Assembly (NCBI GenBank): GCA_022577435.1
Contig: JAKOON010000017.1
Location: 1,297,501-1,361,500, forward strand
Reading direction: 5' to 3'
DNA: 64,000 bases
Source of the DNA: Embiotoca jacksoni
Lineage: Eukaryota > Chordata > Actinopteri > Embiotocidae
The position numbers were made by a program, and so were the translations under genes. This document shows positions 1 to 14,300 of this stretch, piece after piece. Every line of letters begins with the position of its first letter. Position 1 is the first letter of the stretch. The notes under the pieces were generated by a model. It saw nothing but the letters and a program-made list of their open reading frames with translations, ran no database searches and had not been told where the DNA came from.

Positions 1-52
1 CTATGTGGCCAAGAATTGCTTTGGTGATCTTATCGAGAGCCTTGGTACCATA
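1..52 (-). CDS. sbno2: sbno2 coding exon 23, partial (residues 896-913)
   Basis: Acceptor TTCCAG|TATG. Encodes YGTKALDKITKAILGHI and is cut by the left window edge. It aligns with YGTRALHCVLTTIL of human SBNO2. Confidence 0.9.
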
Positions 53-2528
53 CTGGAAGAAAATGGGACAAATATTTGGTAATGACAAAACTCGCTCAGA
101 AGGCTTGTTTAGCAATTAAGCAGAAGAATATTTACATGTATTTTCTTCTTGAATTTGCCTACCTTGTTCTCAAAGTTGTACTTGCTCAGGTCTCTGGATT
201 CAGTGGCTCTTCTGTCTCCATGAGTTAATGCGCCCTACAGGATGGATTAGGAAGAGTATTATTATTAGTGCTATGAGAAGTATTAGATTTACAGCCTTCA
301 CAGCATCCTCAAACTAATACAGCCTGACACAGTGACGTGCTCGCCGTTGATCTGAAATGATTATCCACACTGACTAAACTCTTCAGCCTTGGAATACATT
401 TGTATTGCTAACAACAAGAGGGTTATTATGAAGTTACTACAATATAAATATTATAAGACCTAGTAGAAGATATTTGCTAGATTCCCATACCATCTAAACC
501 ATAATTTCCGTTCTTCAATCTAAGATACATAAAGTGATTATAGAGCGTGTGTTATAATGTTGAATTAACTTGGAGAACTTAGTCAATTGTCACTTGTTTA
601 ACATATTTTTTCACTTCAACAAACGTGATTATTATGTCTGATGTAATTCTGTGATATAACAGTGATGAGTGTGGAACTATAATATAGTCGAAAACAAAAA
701 TCAACTCGACAAGGACACTAGATGTGTGACTATGTGACAATAAAGCGATTTCGTTTTCCTGCCCAGGGTGTCAGAGGAAACCCACGAGGCTCAGGTGTAA
801 AAATTAACTTTTTCTTTTGACGTGATTTTGTGCCTCAGTCGGACACAAAGCAACATTTTGCAATGAATTGAAGTTAGCTACAAAGCAAAAGTTTAAAAGT
901 TTACAGACACAACCAAAGAAAATTTTGACTGAGCCGAGTCGGCAGCAGATGAGCCTTGTCGCCGACTGCTGGTTCTGCCAACACAGAAAAAGGCACTGAG
1001 ATACCAAACCAAAGCCAAATATGACTTCACTGCAATCTGATTCAAAGGTATTCAGATGTTCAGTTGGAGCGAATGTGTTTGTGTGCGCTTGTGTTGTATC
1101 CTGTTCAAGCAGGCAGGCAGACGTGATGTGACCTATTCTTGATACAGATTTACCACACGGCTGGCAAATGCAGGAACGACTTCCTGGAACAGCCGTCCCC
1201 TCGCACCCTCCTTGCCCTTTTCCCAAAAGAAGCGTCATGCTGTGTCACTAAGGAAATAAATGACTGCTGGTGCAGAAATGCATTGATAATTATGGAAAAT
1301 AACTGCAGATGAGCGCTTTATGCTTCTCCTGCTTATTCGGTTTTCCGTTACTGAGCTGGAGAGGGGAAAGACCCCAAATCTCTTGAGGTTTGTGGAGAAA
1401 TGCTGACGTAACGTCAAGTGAACCAACATTCAAAAAAAGATTGTACGGAGAGCTTCAAGACCAGGGAATATCCCAGGGAACAGGAAGGACACAGGGTGAA
1501 AGCAGGGTGAAGCAACACTGGCAACCCAGAGCAAAGCAATCAATAAAACCCAAACACAGATCCTCTCTGTTTACAGTGGAACAATTCTTCTCACACTCCA
1601 TAAGACAACGAGATGAAAAGAATTATGTTCCCCTGAGACAGATTTCACTCTTTTTAAAGTGAAATGAGGAACAGAAAACTGCGTGAAACAACAAGAGCAA
1701 ATGCAACACCCACACAAACACATCTATAAAGGTTGTGATATTTACCAGGCTCTCTAGTCTCTTAGCCACAATGGAAGCAAAGCGTCTCTCCCCAGCCAAC
1801 TCTGAGATGAGGAAGATGTACTCTGGTGCTGTCACCTGATTGGACCGATGAGTTCGACCTGGAAACACAAGGGAAACACGTCAATATCAACGTTTGTACC
1901 ATTAAAACATTCAGAGAGATGAAGACTACAGCCAGACTGTACTCTACTTCCTTAAAGATGAAATCTGTTAATTTTACACTTTTATAATATTGATGGACAT
2001 ACAGAGTGATTCTAGTGAGGTTGCGAAGCAGTCCTGTCACTGTTATGTGTTATGCGCGAGTCTAGTCAGATGAATGATGTCAATGAAAACATCTTTGATG
2101 AGTGAGGTAATTATCCTCTGAGGTTTGAAATGTCACGTAAGCTGAATGCAACGGGGTAGATTTTATGATATGAAAATTGTTTCATGCCGCCTTATCTTGA
2201 TGTAACTTTCCGTTGCATCAAGTACTGCTTTACTTTCAAAATATGAATGTGATGTTTTTTAGTCACGAGTGACTACTTTCAGTTGATAGCAGCTGCATAA
2301 ACTGACAGTGCAGATAAATAATTAGAAAAAAAAAAGTGAGGTGACGTTGACTATCGTGACGTAAGACTATCTGCAATCAAATGAGAGTAAAATCTGATCT
2401 TGTCAGAGAAAAGATCCTCCTGCTTCAATGGGGTGTTACTTACCATCAAAACAACAACAACAAAAAACTGTCCACAAGGTTTTTCTATAAAGTCTCTTAT
2501 GAGCTAATAATTACAGTATGTGAATTTG

Positions 2529-2587
<59 letters not shown>

Positions 2588-4571
2588 AGCACTCATGTAC
2601 CAAACAAAAGTTTCAAACAAAGCTCATCTGAAGAATGACCTAAACAGTTTGCCAATCAATGCTTTTAATTCATTCACTAGTTTATGATGGAATGCTTATT
2701 TTTATATTCCAGTGGGGACTTAAACTTGAATACCTCCTAACCCGTGAGGACTCGTGTCACTGTGGGGACAAAAATGGAGTCTGCTTTGTGAGACTTGGTT
2801 AAAGGGTTAGAATTAAGTTAAGGCTCTTCGCGATGGTTAAAATTAAGGTAAGGGGCTAGATAATGCATTATGTCAGTCAGTGTCCCCACGGGAATAGTGA
2901 AGCAAGTTTGTGTGTGTATTTCAACATACAAAATTATATCTTTTAGACAGAGGAGGAAGAGACTGAATGTATTTTAGTACACCCTTGTGCCTTGCACCAA
3001 AGCAACACTGATATTAATTATTTCTGACAATCATAAATAATACAATAAATAACTGCAGCAGATTTAAGAATGTTTAAAGTTCAGACCATAACATGGAAAA
3101 ACTGAAAGAAGTCTTCAGTCTTTCAGAGAGACAGTTGTTTAAATTTGGCTATCACAACATGAGAGTGAGAGAAAAAGTGGACGGGCCAACTTCGTGTGAC
3201 CCTCTCCTGACCCTGAAGGGGAAGCAACTAATGTATTCTTTAACGCGCCTAACACCCTTTGAGCCCAACGTTGCTGCATGTCCTCGGCACATATGCAGGA
3301 GTAAATAATAGAAAGCTGACGTAACGCGGACAAGGAGAACAAGGCCAGATCCGTCTTTCCACCTGTTACATCATGCATCGATTGCAGCAACAAAAAAAAA
3401 AATCATTGATAAAACTGCCCATTGATGAAAAAAATCCACTCAAGCCGCTTATTGGACAACACTATGTGACGTCTGTTTGACATTTTTCCAACAGTAACAA
3501 AGTTACGAATAACGGAGATAATAAACGACTTACATCTAACACCCACCCAACGACTACCTTGAATTGCTTAAAAGGCCAAAGATTTTGCACTCAAAAAGTT
3601 CCCCACTTCATCAAAAAGAAGTCGTTTGCATTTTAATCTCCAGCAGTTACTCCCCTTTGCCTTTGAAAGACTCATTGTAAAATTACATTTCCTGACTTAC
3701 CAAACTGCTGAATAGCTCTGTCGGCACTCCAAGGCAGCTCCAGGGTCATGTGGACCCGGCGCCTCTGGTTTTTCACTCGCTTGTCCGCCTGCAGGGAAAT
3801 CCCAGAGCTGGCTGCCTCAGAGATGATGGCCACCAACTGCAGGGAAAGAGGTTTGGATTATTTGTGGAGATCTTATTTAAACAAATAATCAAGTCGTGAA
3901 AACAGCAGTTAAGATATACATATCTATTTAGTTTTGGGATCTGACCTTCTCTCCACTCATGAAGCGATCTTTCTCCTTGATGTTGATGTGGTCGATTGTA
4001 AGACCCTGCTCAGCCCGTGACTCATAACGAACACTGCCGTCAGGACGTCGCACCACACGACCCTTACGACCAGTCATCTACGGACGACAAAAAACCAATA
4101 ATTCAAGAGCGCACCGTCGCAGAAAACATGTTCTGACGAAAAGAATCTGGTGGTGGTAGTCACTGAAGAACACGTGAACCCACCAGTAATATCTATCAGT
4201 ATTTAGCTGCGTGTCGTACCTCAGAGACTTTATCTGGTCCTCCAAACCTATCGATGAGCTCATCCAATGTATTGAGAGGTAGTTCTTTTCCCAGGTCTGA
4301 TATTTTGTTGAGAAGTCCCTGCTTCATCTCCTCTATTCTAGCTGTGAACACAGAAGAAAGAGGAGGACATTAACGATATTTAATAACACCAGCATGTCGG
4401 GGTTATAAAAATAACAGTGCATGCAAGGTTACGGAGTCGAGTGGAAAGTACAGTTGTAATTCTATCGTGTAGATTTGCATCCGTTTGAATGGTATGAGCC
4501 TATAAAGGCGAAATATCTGCCTTTAGTTGATCTTCTCAGACGTCACTTCTACTGACAAAATAAACTGAAGG

Positions 4572-4607
<36 letters not shown>

Positions 4608-7139
4608 GCCTCCGTACCCGTCTGGCAGCTTGTGTGGTTCACAAAGATGACATCGTCATTGTCTAGCAGGGAGTCTGGTGAGGAGTTGGAGTCTGTGTCC
4701 ATGCCATCGGAGTCACTACTACTGTCATCAGTGATGTTGATCACACCGCCGCTGTCCACTGTGTGCTTGGGTACCTTCGTCTGGCGACCTCGGGGCTTCC
4801 CTGATCGCGTCATCATTCACAGAGAAGATTAGAGGCCAAAAATAGATGTAGACTCCAAGAATAGGGGCGTTTTATTCTGAATTAATGGTGCCAAATGATG
4901 CGCAAACAAACAGACACACAAAATATACAGTCTATAAACAAATACAAGCAAAACTTAAGCTGCTAAATGAAACTGTTAGAAAAATGTTGAACACTAGCTA
5001 CATACAATAACTGTGAAAACACAATATGGAAACTACTCCAGACTCTATTAAGGGGTACACATGCTGGTATGGGTTCCTATTCACTTACGTTTTCTCTTAT
5101 TTCCTGGTGCCTTTTCTCTCCTCTGTTTCTCTGATGGGAAATGTTTGGTTACAAGAGACTGGAATACTCCCCTGGAGGGAAGAAAAAAAGAGAAAAAAAG
5201 AAACCTTGAGTCTGACACAAAGAAATCGAGACAACAACAACACCAGGCCAGTTGTGGCAGTTGAGGCACGCCGTACATTCTTGATTTGGCTTCATCATAG
5301 CTGTCAGGTGTTGACAAGCAGATGAACATGTTGTGTGCGATCTAACATACACAGACTTTCAGGTATGTCTGCTGTGAGACGGTTAAGGTCAACTACGTTC
5401 AGATGTGCTCAGCACTTCCTTTTCTTCTCTTTCGTGGATGACTCACTGATCAAATAAATAACTGCTAATAACTAAACAGATTCCTGGTTTGATTGAGGCT
5501 AAATGGAAAGAACTGAAGCTGCGCAGCCTAAATACTAATCTAAGTATAGAACATATGTGGTAAGGGACACATTATTTGACAGTTTGCCGATGCGTCGAAA
5601 TGAAATGAAAGAAGAAACCCACAGACGATGTTCTCCAGCAAACAGACAATCACTCTTCCAAACAGGGTATAAGGTATCAGGAGGGAAAATTCTAAACTTT
5701 CCTGTTTCACTGCAAAACTGCTGTGGCATTTAGGTGTTCAGCCAAGGCTGCAGCCCATTCAGGGCGTTTAGTCAATTTAAGCCAAACAAACCAACAGACA
5801 AAATATTCCTTTTCACTCACTCTGCAGCGGAAACAAATCTGTCGAGATGCCCGTCATTCTCATCCAAGACTTCTCTGGTGCGTGATTCTCCAGTAGACTG
5901 CAGCCCAATAACAATGCACTGTGGTGGAAAAAACCAAAACAAATCAACATCGACCACGCAGCACGCCCACTGTGTTACCTGAAGTAAACTTCAACGAGGA
6001 CTCATGTCTTGCATCATAAAGGCAAATATAAATTCCTTGTGGACTTTTTTCAAACTAAAGTAAACTCAAACCAACTTGTTCAAAGGGAAATGTAAAAAGA
6101 ATATATATATATATATATATATAAAAAAGAATATATACAAAAAAATACCATCCATAACTCTGCTGTTCTTGTGCACACAAAGTAAAGCACAGTCAATATT
6201 ACATTTCAATATGTATATATATATATATATATATTTACTATATTTACTATTACTATACATACTTTGATCATTTCTAGATTATATGCACTGCATGGCTCAG
6301 TGCTAAGGAGTGTGTTATACTGACCTTTCCAGCCCCCAGCTCTTTTTGGGCCAGCTCCACCAGGCAGCGGACCTTGGCAGCGATACAGAGATATTTGAAG
6401 AAGCGCTGATGAGACGACCAGAACTGCCCCCACAGAGACTTCCTGCTGACCAAGCCGAGTTCATCAGCTGCACGCATGAACACTTGCAGCGCCTCCGCCC
6501 ACTGGACACAGATTCCAGATGCCAAATGTCAGTTTGGAGTTGTTTTTTTTTTTTTTAACAAAATAAGCAGAAAATACATAAATATTACAGACACAGCCAT
6601 CTATTCCTCTTTGGGAGGGGCATGACACTCACCAGTTTGGCAGCTTTGTTGTAGACCACTTTGAAGTCACTGTCCAGTCCAATCTCTTCAATGCGGAAAG
6701 ACACCCCTGAGAAGCTCAGCTGTCTGGCAATGTACATCCCGCTCACTTTCATGTCCATGGCAACAATCTCCATGGCTCCGACACCTCTGTAGACAAACGG
6801 CATATAAATTATTCAACATAATTTAATCATGGGTCACCCAGCCATAACCACAGGCTGATGGTAAGGAATTATTCCAGTAAGCACAGCTATTTGAAGATAT
6901 GTATCCACATGATTGGAAGGATCTGGGAAAACATAAATGCTTCAGAGTAAATTTCACCATACAAACCTTTTCTCGATGGCGTGCAGAAAGTCATCAAAGG
7001 CTCTGAAGGGCGTGCCCTCACCCCAGATCCCCAAGCGGCTCATATAGATCATGTTCTTTGGCTCAGAGGCACCTGGAAGAGAGACGACAAGAATATATGT
7101 ATTTTAAAAAAATCTTGTTGTATCGCATAATGTGCATGG

Positions 7140-7212
<73 letters not shown>

Positions 7213-10200
7213 CATTTGTCCGTCAGCGTACCTGTGGCACTGGCATACACCACTCTGGCCCGTGGCAGCTTGTTTTGCAGGTCAAGCACTGCCTTGCCCA
7301 TCTTTGTAGATGTGGCATTCTTGGCTTTGTGGCATTCATCAAAAATAATCTATAATGGTGAAAGGTCAAGGGCAAAACAACACAGATATGCAGCACTGCT
7401 ATATATAAAAACACTGTTGGTTGTGAAGATGCTCAATAGAAACAGGGCAACATTTCGAATACCAGTTTTGTGCAGGATGTGACATTAAAAAAACAAGGAT
7501 ACAACTCCATCAAAGTCTGGCTTGCACCAGTCCAGGATCTGCTTAATTCTCGTCCGGTGCTGCCCTCCTGCCTGGCTCTCTCCAATCAGCGCAGAGTAAG
7601 TTGCAAACAGGACTCCTTCTGAGGTAGCTGTGTCTCCATACTTTATCTGCCATAATAAATCAAACAACTCGAAGTTAAGAATATGGTTCGTTCTGCTTCG
7701 TGTTCTGCTCTGAGGCATGTACATCTTAACGATCGCCGAGAGCAAAACTCATTTTCTCAGCTTGCAATACAAATTCCACCAGGACTCACCTTGTTTAAGG
7801 CATGCACAGGAATATTTGTTGCATCTATGTCTTTGAGATCTCTCTCTGCATCAAATTTCAGGTCATTGGATATGCTGAACCTGAGGGCAGAAACAGGAAA
7901 ATCAGTAATTCAGCTCGCTTTTGTACAAACTTGTTTTTCCATGCTCAGTGTAATCTGCCATACAATTGGATACAAAATCCAATCATAAAATGATTTTCAA
8001 TCATACAAACTACAGCCATAATTTACCTTTATAACTAGTTTTGTGGTGCCTTAAAGAGCAGTAAATCCTTCTTACCAAAGTGATTTCTTTCTTCCCTTCA
8101 GGTAGTTCTCCAGGATGATTCCTGCCACAGTGCGTCCCTTTCCGACTCCTGCCCCATCCCCGATCAGGAAGCCTGCCCTCTGGTTGTTCTGGAGGATCAC
8201 CTCATGTTGCTAAGGGCGCACAAAGAGCAAACGCATGAACAAAAAATGCCTACGTAATCACAACATTAATCATTCATAGTTCCAAAACTAATAAGTGCTT
8301 TGTGTATTATGTGCTGTGTGTGTGTGTGTTGTGATATGTGTGGGTGTGTACCTGGCAAGCATAGATGATAGCCTCGAGCTGCAGAGCAGACAGCAGGCCA
8401 CTGTTAATAGTTGACTCGGGGATAGACAGAGTGTATGTGATGTCAGGAGGAGGGACACTGGATAGCGTGTTGGTTTCCACCACTATGTCAGGATGAGAAA
8501 TTCCTATAGTGGCTGAAGTGAGGAAAAAAAAAAAAAAACATGAGGGAGAGACTTAAAAACATGTTAACAGTAAACAGCACGAGTGTCATATTAAGAAAGA
8601 AACGTAGATGAATTAATGGCAATCAGTGATGTTGACGTTCAGTCTGGTGACCTACATTTGGAAGGTTTGTACTCAGCATATGTGTCTACATGTCCCAGTT
8701 CTTCTGTCTCCTCTTCCTCAGCATCTTCTTCCTCCTCTGGCACCGACTGGGTTCTCTGAGGCTGGAAACACCACATACACGTCAGTAATGTAATTCACAT
8801 CACTAATAGCAGTAACACACTTCTCATTTCAGCTTGGGTGCAGACAAGATAGGAAAGAGACAGTAGGTGACCAGTTAATAGGAAGTTAACAGCACATATT
8901 GAGCTGTGTTAATTAGGAACATTAACCAATATCAGAGTAAAATAACAAGTGAAAATGGAGCAAACATAAAAAAGTTAAAGCAGAATGAATGAAAGCTATG
9001 AAACATGAGAGTGAGGAACTGACGACAAAAGAGGGCTTTACATATTCACAGTTAAATGTTATCTGAGAAAGTGGAAATGCAGAGGATCCCTTTTTGACAG
9101 ACAGGTAAATATTAAACTGCCTCTATTAATGTCACAGAAGTAATTTAAAAAGACAGTACATGGAATTACTTATTCTCTATGCAACGTACATTTGCAGACT
9201 GTCAAATGTATGAAATATGCAGCAATACTTTCATCATCTGCGGTAATACAGATTGGTAAGATTTGCCAATTTCACTGATCAAGTGTTGCTAACGTCATGC
9301 GCTGCTCTGTCAAAATGTGATCCCAGGATTAGTAGCATGTTATGTTTCTGTGTGAAACAATCTGAGCATGATCCTGCATTGCAAAGCGCAAGGAAATAAC
9401 AGGTGCAAATTAGAGCTGGGACATAACGTGCATATCTGTGCATTACTGCTGCAGGTAGCAGGCTCATAAAGTTAGATAGCTTTGTTTCATTCTAACATCA
9501 GATTGGAGAGGTTGGGTGTGGCTACCTGGAATCCTCCTAAAGGTGGGGTGCTGATAATAGCAGTTATATCATCCAAACTGGCCAAGCCTTGAAACCTGCT
9601 GGTGCCATTCTGCTGTCAACAAAACATAAAATAAAGAAATACAAACTCAAAAACAAACACTGGGCATGACAAGAAAAGATGAAGGAAAAAAACAAAAACC
9701 TTCGTAATCACTGGACGTGTTTGTCTCTATATGCATGTGCCTGAGAGCGTGTGTGGGCACTTTGTGATGTCTTATAGAGCAGCACTCAACAAAATGCAAT
9801 TTGTTGGCCGGCGGTGAAAAGCCAGCACCAACAACAACAAAAGGCAGATAAAGCCGTGTGTGTCTGGGAAACATAATGGATGAAATGAGGGCAGAATGAA
9901 AAGGAAAACATAAAAGCCTGTCAAAAAGCAGGAGAAATAAATGTAGTCTGATCGTATCAAAAGGATATCCTCGGACTCATCTAATTCAAAGCAAACTCAA
10001 CAGCAATGTGAGCGGCGATGGAGGTAAAACACTTGGAAACATCATGCAGTTTAGAGGGGAAGCGTGTAACCCGGGTTATTTTCTGTAGCTTCAATTTACA
10101 AAAGTTCCCTAAAAACCTCACATGCAGACTATTGATAGAAGCCACTATTTACAGATGTCTCTTGAATGCCTCAAATGCAGATTATCGATACTTCCTACGA

Positions 10201-11292
10201 TTTACCAATGTTCCTAAAACGCCTCACGAGAGCTATCAATAAATGGATTCATTTACAAATGTTCCCTTATTGCCTCATATGCAGGTTATTGGTAGATGCT
10301 CGAGAAGTCAAACAAATGTTAAGATAAGAAAAGAATTGTTTTCAGTGTAAATTACACTGAAGCCCGAGGCAAAACAGAGTTGTAGCACTGGTGATATTGT
10401 GTGTGTTTTTGTAAGAATGAACTTGAGCACACTACACAATGAAAGTCTCATCTGAGAGTGAAGCATGGCAGGGAGCCAGGGCAGGGTAGTAATGTTTACA
10501 GGGTAAGAGGTACAATGTGACCCTTGTTTGCCGCCCTTTAATGTCCACCTCCTTCAGTGTAGACACACATGTGGTGATTTAAACAAGTCTGTATTACATA
10601 AGATTTGTTGATGAGGTGACCCGTTTTTCTGGTAAAGACATGTGTGCGTGAGTGCTTTTCTACTGACCTCTAACTGGCTCTGTGCTGGTGTGGTGGCGGT
10701 ACTAGTGTTGACGTCCCAGATTGTGGGCACTGTGTCCAGGTTGTCTGTGCTGATGAAGGAATGAGCATCAGCATACTCCGACAGTGAGTCAGCCGGAGAG
10801 GAGAACAGAGAGTTTGTGGAGAGGTCATCAATGCAGGACAGGTCCTGAAGACAAATAAAAAGAGAGGAGGCGTTAAGTTGAACTTCTGAAACTTGTAAAC
10901 TTTTTGGCCACATAGTTGAAGCTTATCGAGCTTTTAACATGGTCAAAGTGACACGTAAATTCCTAACTCAAAACCAATGTATTAAACCACATGGAGACAG
11001 CCCTTCACAATCAAGCTTTATGCAAAAATGAAGGAGGATCATAAATCGTGTTTATACATCAAACAGACTCTGCACAGGAATAATATATGCATCGCAGAAA
11101 GAAAAAAGGTGTGAAATGAGCATGAATGGGTGGGAACCTTGGACAATAAAGGTGCCACATTCATTCTGGATTTCAGCCAATACCGAACCCTTTGGGAGTA
11201 ACATGAGTAGCCTAAACAAAATCTAATCACACACAGATGTGTGAGTGTGAGCATGTAAAACAGAGAGCGAAGGGCAGGAATAATGAAACTGC

Positions 11293-11383
<91 letters not shown>

Positions 11384-14300
11384 ATTTCAGCTATGGCTGC
11401 CTTCCAGTCGCCCCTCTATTCATATCCTTTTCCAAGCCATTAGCATGCCATGTTCTTTAACTAGCCTCTCACAGGCACCCCTGTGCCCCCCTGAGACTTA
11501 CAAACATGAGGAGACAGCCACTGAGTGATGGGGGTGGTGTTGGGGCGTGGAAGAGAACAACAAACTGAACACAGGAGAAATTGTTGTTAGAAATAGGAGT
11601 ATGGATCTCTTCATTTTATTGTGTGAATGTGTCTGCTTGTTGTCCATTGGTGAGACTGCGTGCGTGCGTGTATATATATATATATATATGAATACACACT
11701 GGGCTTTACGTGGAAATTCCCACACCCCCACGTTTCAGAAACACCCTCCAGAGGACCACGAAGCAGCCTTGAATACTACCCAGATGGTCTAACTCGCTAA
11801 TTCAGCAATTTTATTTCACTGTTTGACACATGTTAAAAGGAAGGTTTCACATTTTGGAGAGTATATGAGATGGGAAGATTGTGACCACACAATGTCCGTA
11901 CAGTATGTATGAATCTACAACAAGCTGCAGGCTAACTTAGCATAAACAGCTGACCTGCCACGCAACCAGTGGAGAACCAGGAAGAAACTGATCACAGCCA
12001 ACAACCCCTCTAATGCAGTGAATTGTCAAGTTGACATTTTGTATAGATAAAACAAACAAAATAAAATGATTTTAAATGGTGAGCTTCAGGAGAGCTTTGG
12101 ACAGAGCCATTTTCTGTGTTGAAACACTTCCCCATTTCCAGTTGTTTTTACTTTACTAAGTTCATTGGCTGCTAACAGAAGATTCATATTTAGTACAAAG
12201 GCATGTGTTTCATTCACGTGTCAATCTTGTTGTCCAGCTCCCAGCAAGAGATAAAAAGAAAAAAAAAAAAAGAAAAAAAAACAAACACGTTTTCATCTGA
12301 TTTTCAACTTTTCAGCTGATTATACAGAACAGTTACGAGTGGTGTTGAAGCACAATATGCTTTTGGGACAGAAGATGAGTTTTGTAGGCAGAACAATACT
12401 GTGCTGTGAGAACCGAAAGTGAAGAATGTCCAGAAACAGAGATAAATGATTAGCTGCAATGATGACTCAATCTTAACAATATGCTGCTACTGATTAACGC
12501 TGAGCGGCTGCGCCGGCTTCTGTCATAGCCGCCTGTTAGCCATTACTCACAGTTCAGCTGAAAATGTTTCACAAGCATGAGAGGACGAGACGTAGAGCTC
12601 GAAGTGTTAACGTGACTCCATCATGTGGGAATGGAGCATGGGGAGGACGGTAAACAGCAAACAGACAAAAGCGGGCTCTGCCCCGTGTGTGCTTACGCAT
12701 ACATCGGTATATTTTTGCCCTCTGACTTTAGACAAACAAAGAAACTTACTGACCTTAACGTGTGAATGTTTGAGATTTGGAAATAGTACTTTTCCCCTAA
12801 CGGTCAATCTTATCAGCGCTTGCCGGTAGTTCTGTGATTATGGCTTTCTTTTCAACTCTATCACCCTATCTTTCTCTTTCCCTTTCTCCCCGTGTTTGTG
12901 TGTTTGCTTCCTGAGGGCAAGATCAGGCACAAACTCTGCAAGCAGGCTCTTCAGAATCGCTCTTTACCCTGCAGACAGCTGTGTGGAGCAACTGGCTTTT
13001 GTGTGGTTACAGGAGAGCAAATGGACAGAGGGTCCTTGTAAAATATCACAGCCACTCCCAAACACATAACCTGCCACTTTCTCCCACCTTTCCTTTCTCC
13101 ATCTTCTCTGTTTATTCAGTCAAGCGTGTGTCTTCCTGTCTCGTCCTAGTCTGTGTCCTCTTTCATTGCTTTGCTCCCTCCTTTCTTGGCCCTTCTGACG
13201 GAGCAAAGATGAGTAAACAACAAGCTTTGGAAAAGGGACACCGTGTCACCAGAGGCATCATTCCATGGAAGCATAATTAGGGGAAAACTCAGATAAGCAC
13301 AGGCACTCGTATTTCACCATGAAAATAGTATTGTTTGTGTTTCTTGCAACAGAGTTAACCACAAACATTTGACGAAAGGTTAGTGGTTGAATTATGTTGC
13401 AAAAGTACTTTTGATAATACAAAACAAACCAAATCTACTCCCTCCGATTTGATATGAAAGCACAGCTTAAGTAGTTATAGTTTCTTTTTATTAAGACAGT
13501 TATGGTTATTCACCTCTTAAAATCTGAAATGGTTTCAGTATGCTGCATCACAATGCTGTTTATCATTGCTCGGTGTTACAGTATGTGACTTGCATCAAAT
13601 AAACCCACGTTTGTGGAATCGCAGCAAAGTGCAGCAGTTATGTTGGTGCTAACCAAGACATGTCAAACCACAGCACCATGCTAATCGAGTTGTTAAGCAG
13701 AGCGTAACAGAGGCAGCAGTGTTTGTCCCCCGGCAGGCCCCGTACCCAGGGCTACTCCATCTACTGCGCCGCATAGTGGGCCCTGCCAAGCAGAGATAAG
13801 GCTTGAATTCCAACTGCTCTGATGGTAATCTGGCTCCTTCCAGAGCGCACGGCCTTACAATCACAGAACTTCTAATCCTGCCTCTGTCTCTCTCTCTCTC
13901 TCTCTCTCTTTTTCGCCCTCTGGTGTCTTTTTCTCTGCTGTGCAATAAATACAATATATGAGCGTTTGTGCATTTTCTGAGGGTGCAAATGTTTCTCTCA
14001 GGTAATTACACTTGCTAGAAATCTTTGGTCTTTCTTGGAATACGTAAAAAAAAAAATATATATACATCACTGAGAGTGTGTGCGTGTATACGTGCGTGTG
14101 CTCCTCCTTTGTTCATCGTCCTTTTTTTTTTCCTCCCGCAAGTACCTCTTCTACTTCAGTTTCTCTTCTGTTATGAATTCTAAAGCCAGTATTTTATCCT
14201 TCCCTTTACAACCAGTGACGGTGAACCCACGGACAAACACGGCCATCCTTATTCCCACTAATCTATAACATGGTCCGATCTTTGTGCTCACCGTGAGAAG

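Larger units (their letters stand above)
1859..3700 (-). other. sbno2 intron 20
   Basis: Holds a GT microsatellite at 2535-2582 and a repeat-like stretch at 2710-2925. The rest shows nothing recognisable. Confidence 0.6.

Noticed and set aside
7132..7482. Cys/Val repeat open frames (also at 2381, 11237, 16302, 24422, 42456)
   Set aside because: These are translations of GT/CA microsatellites, not genes.
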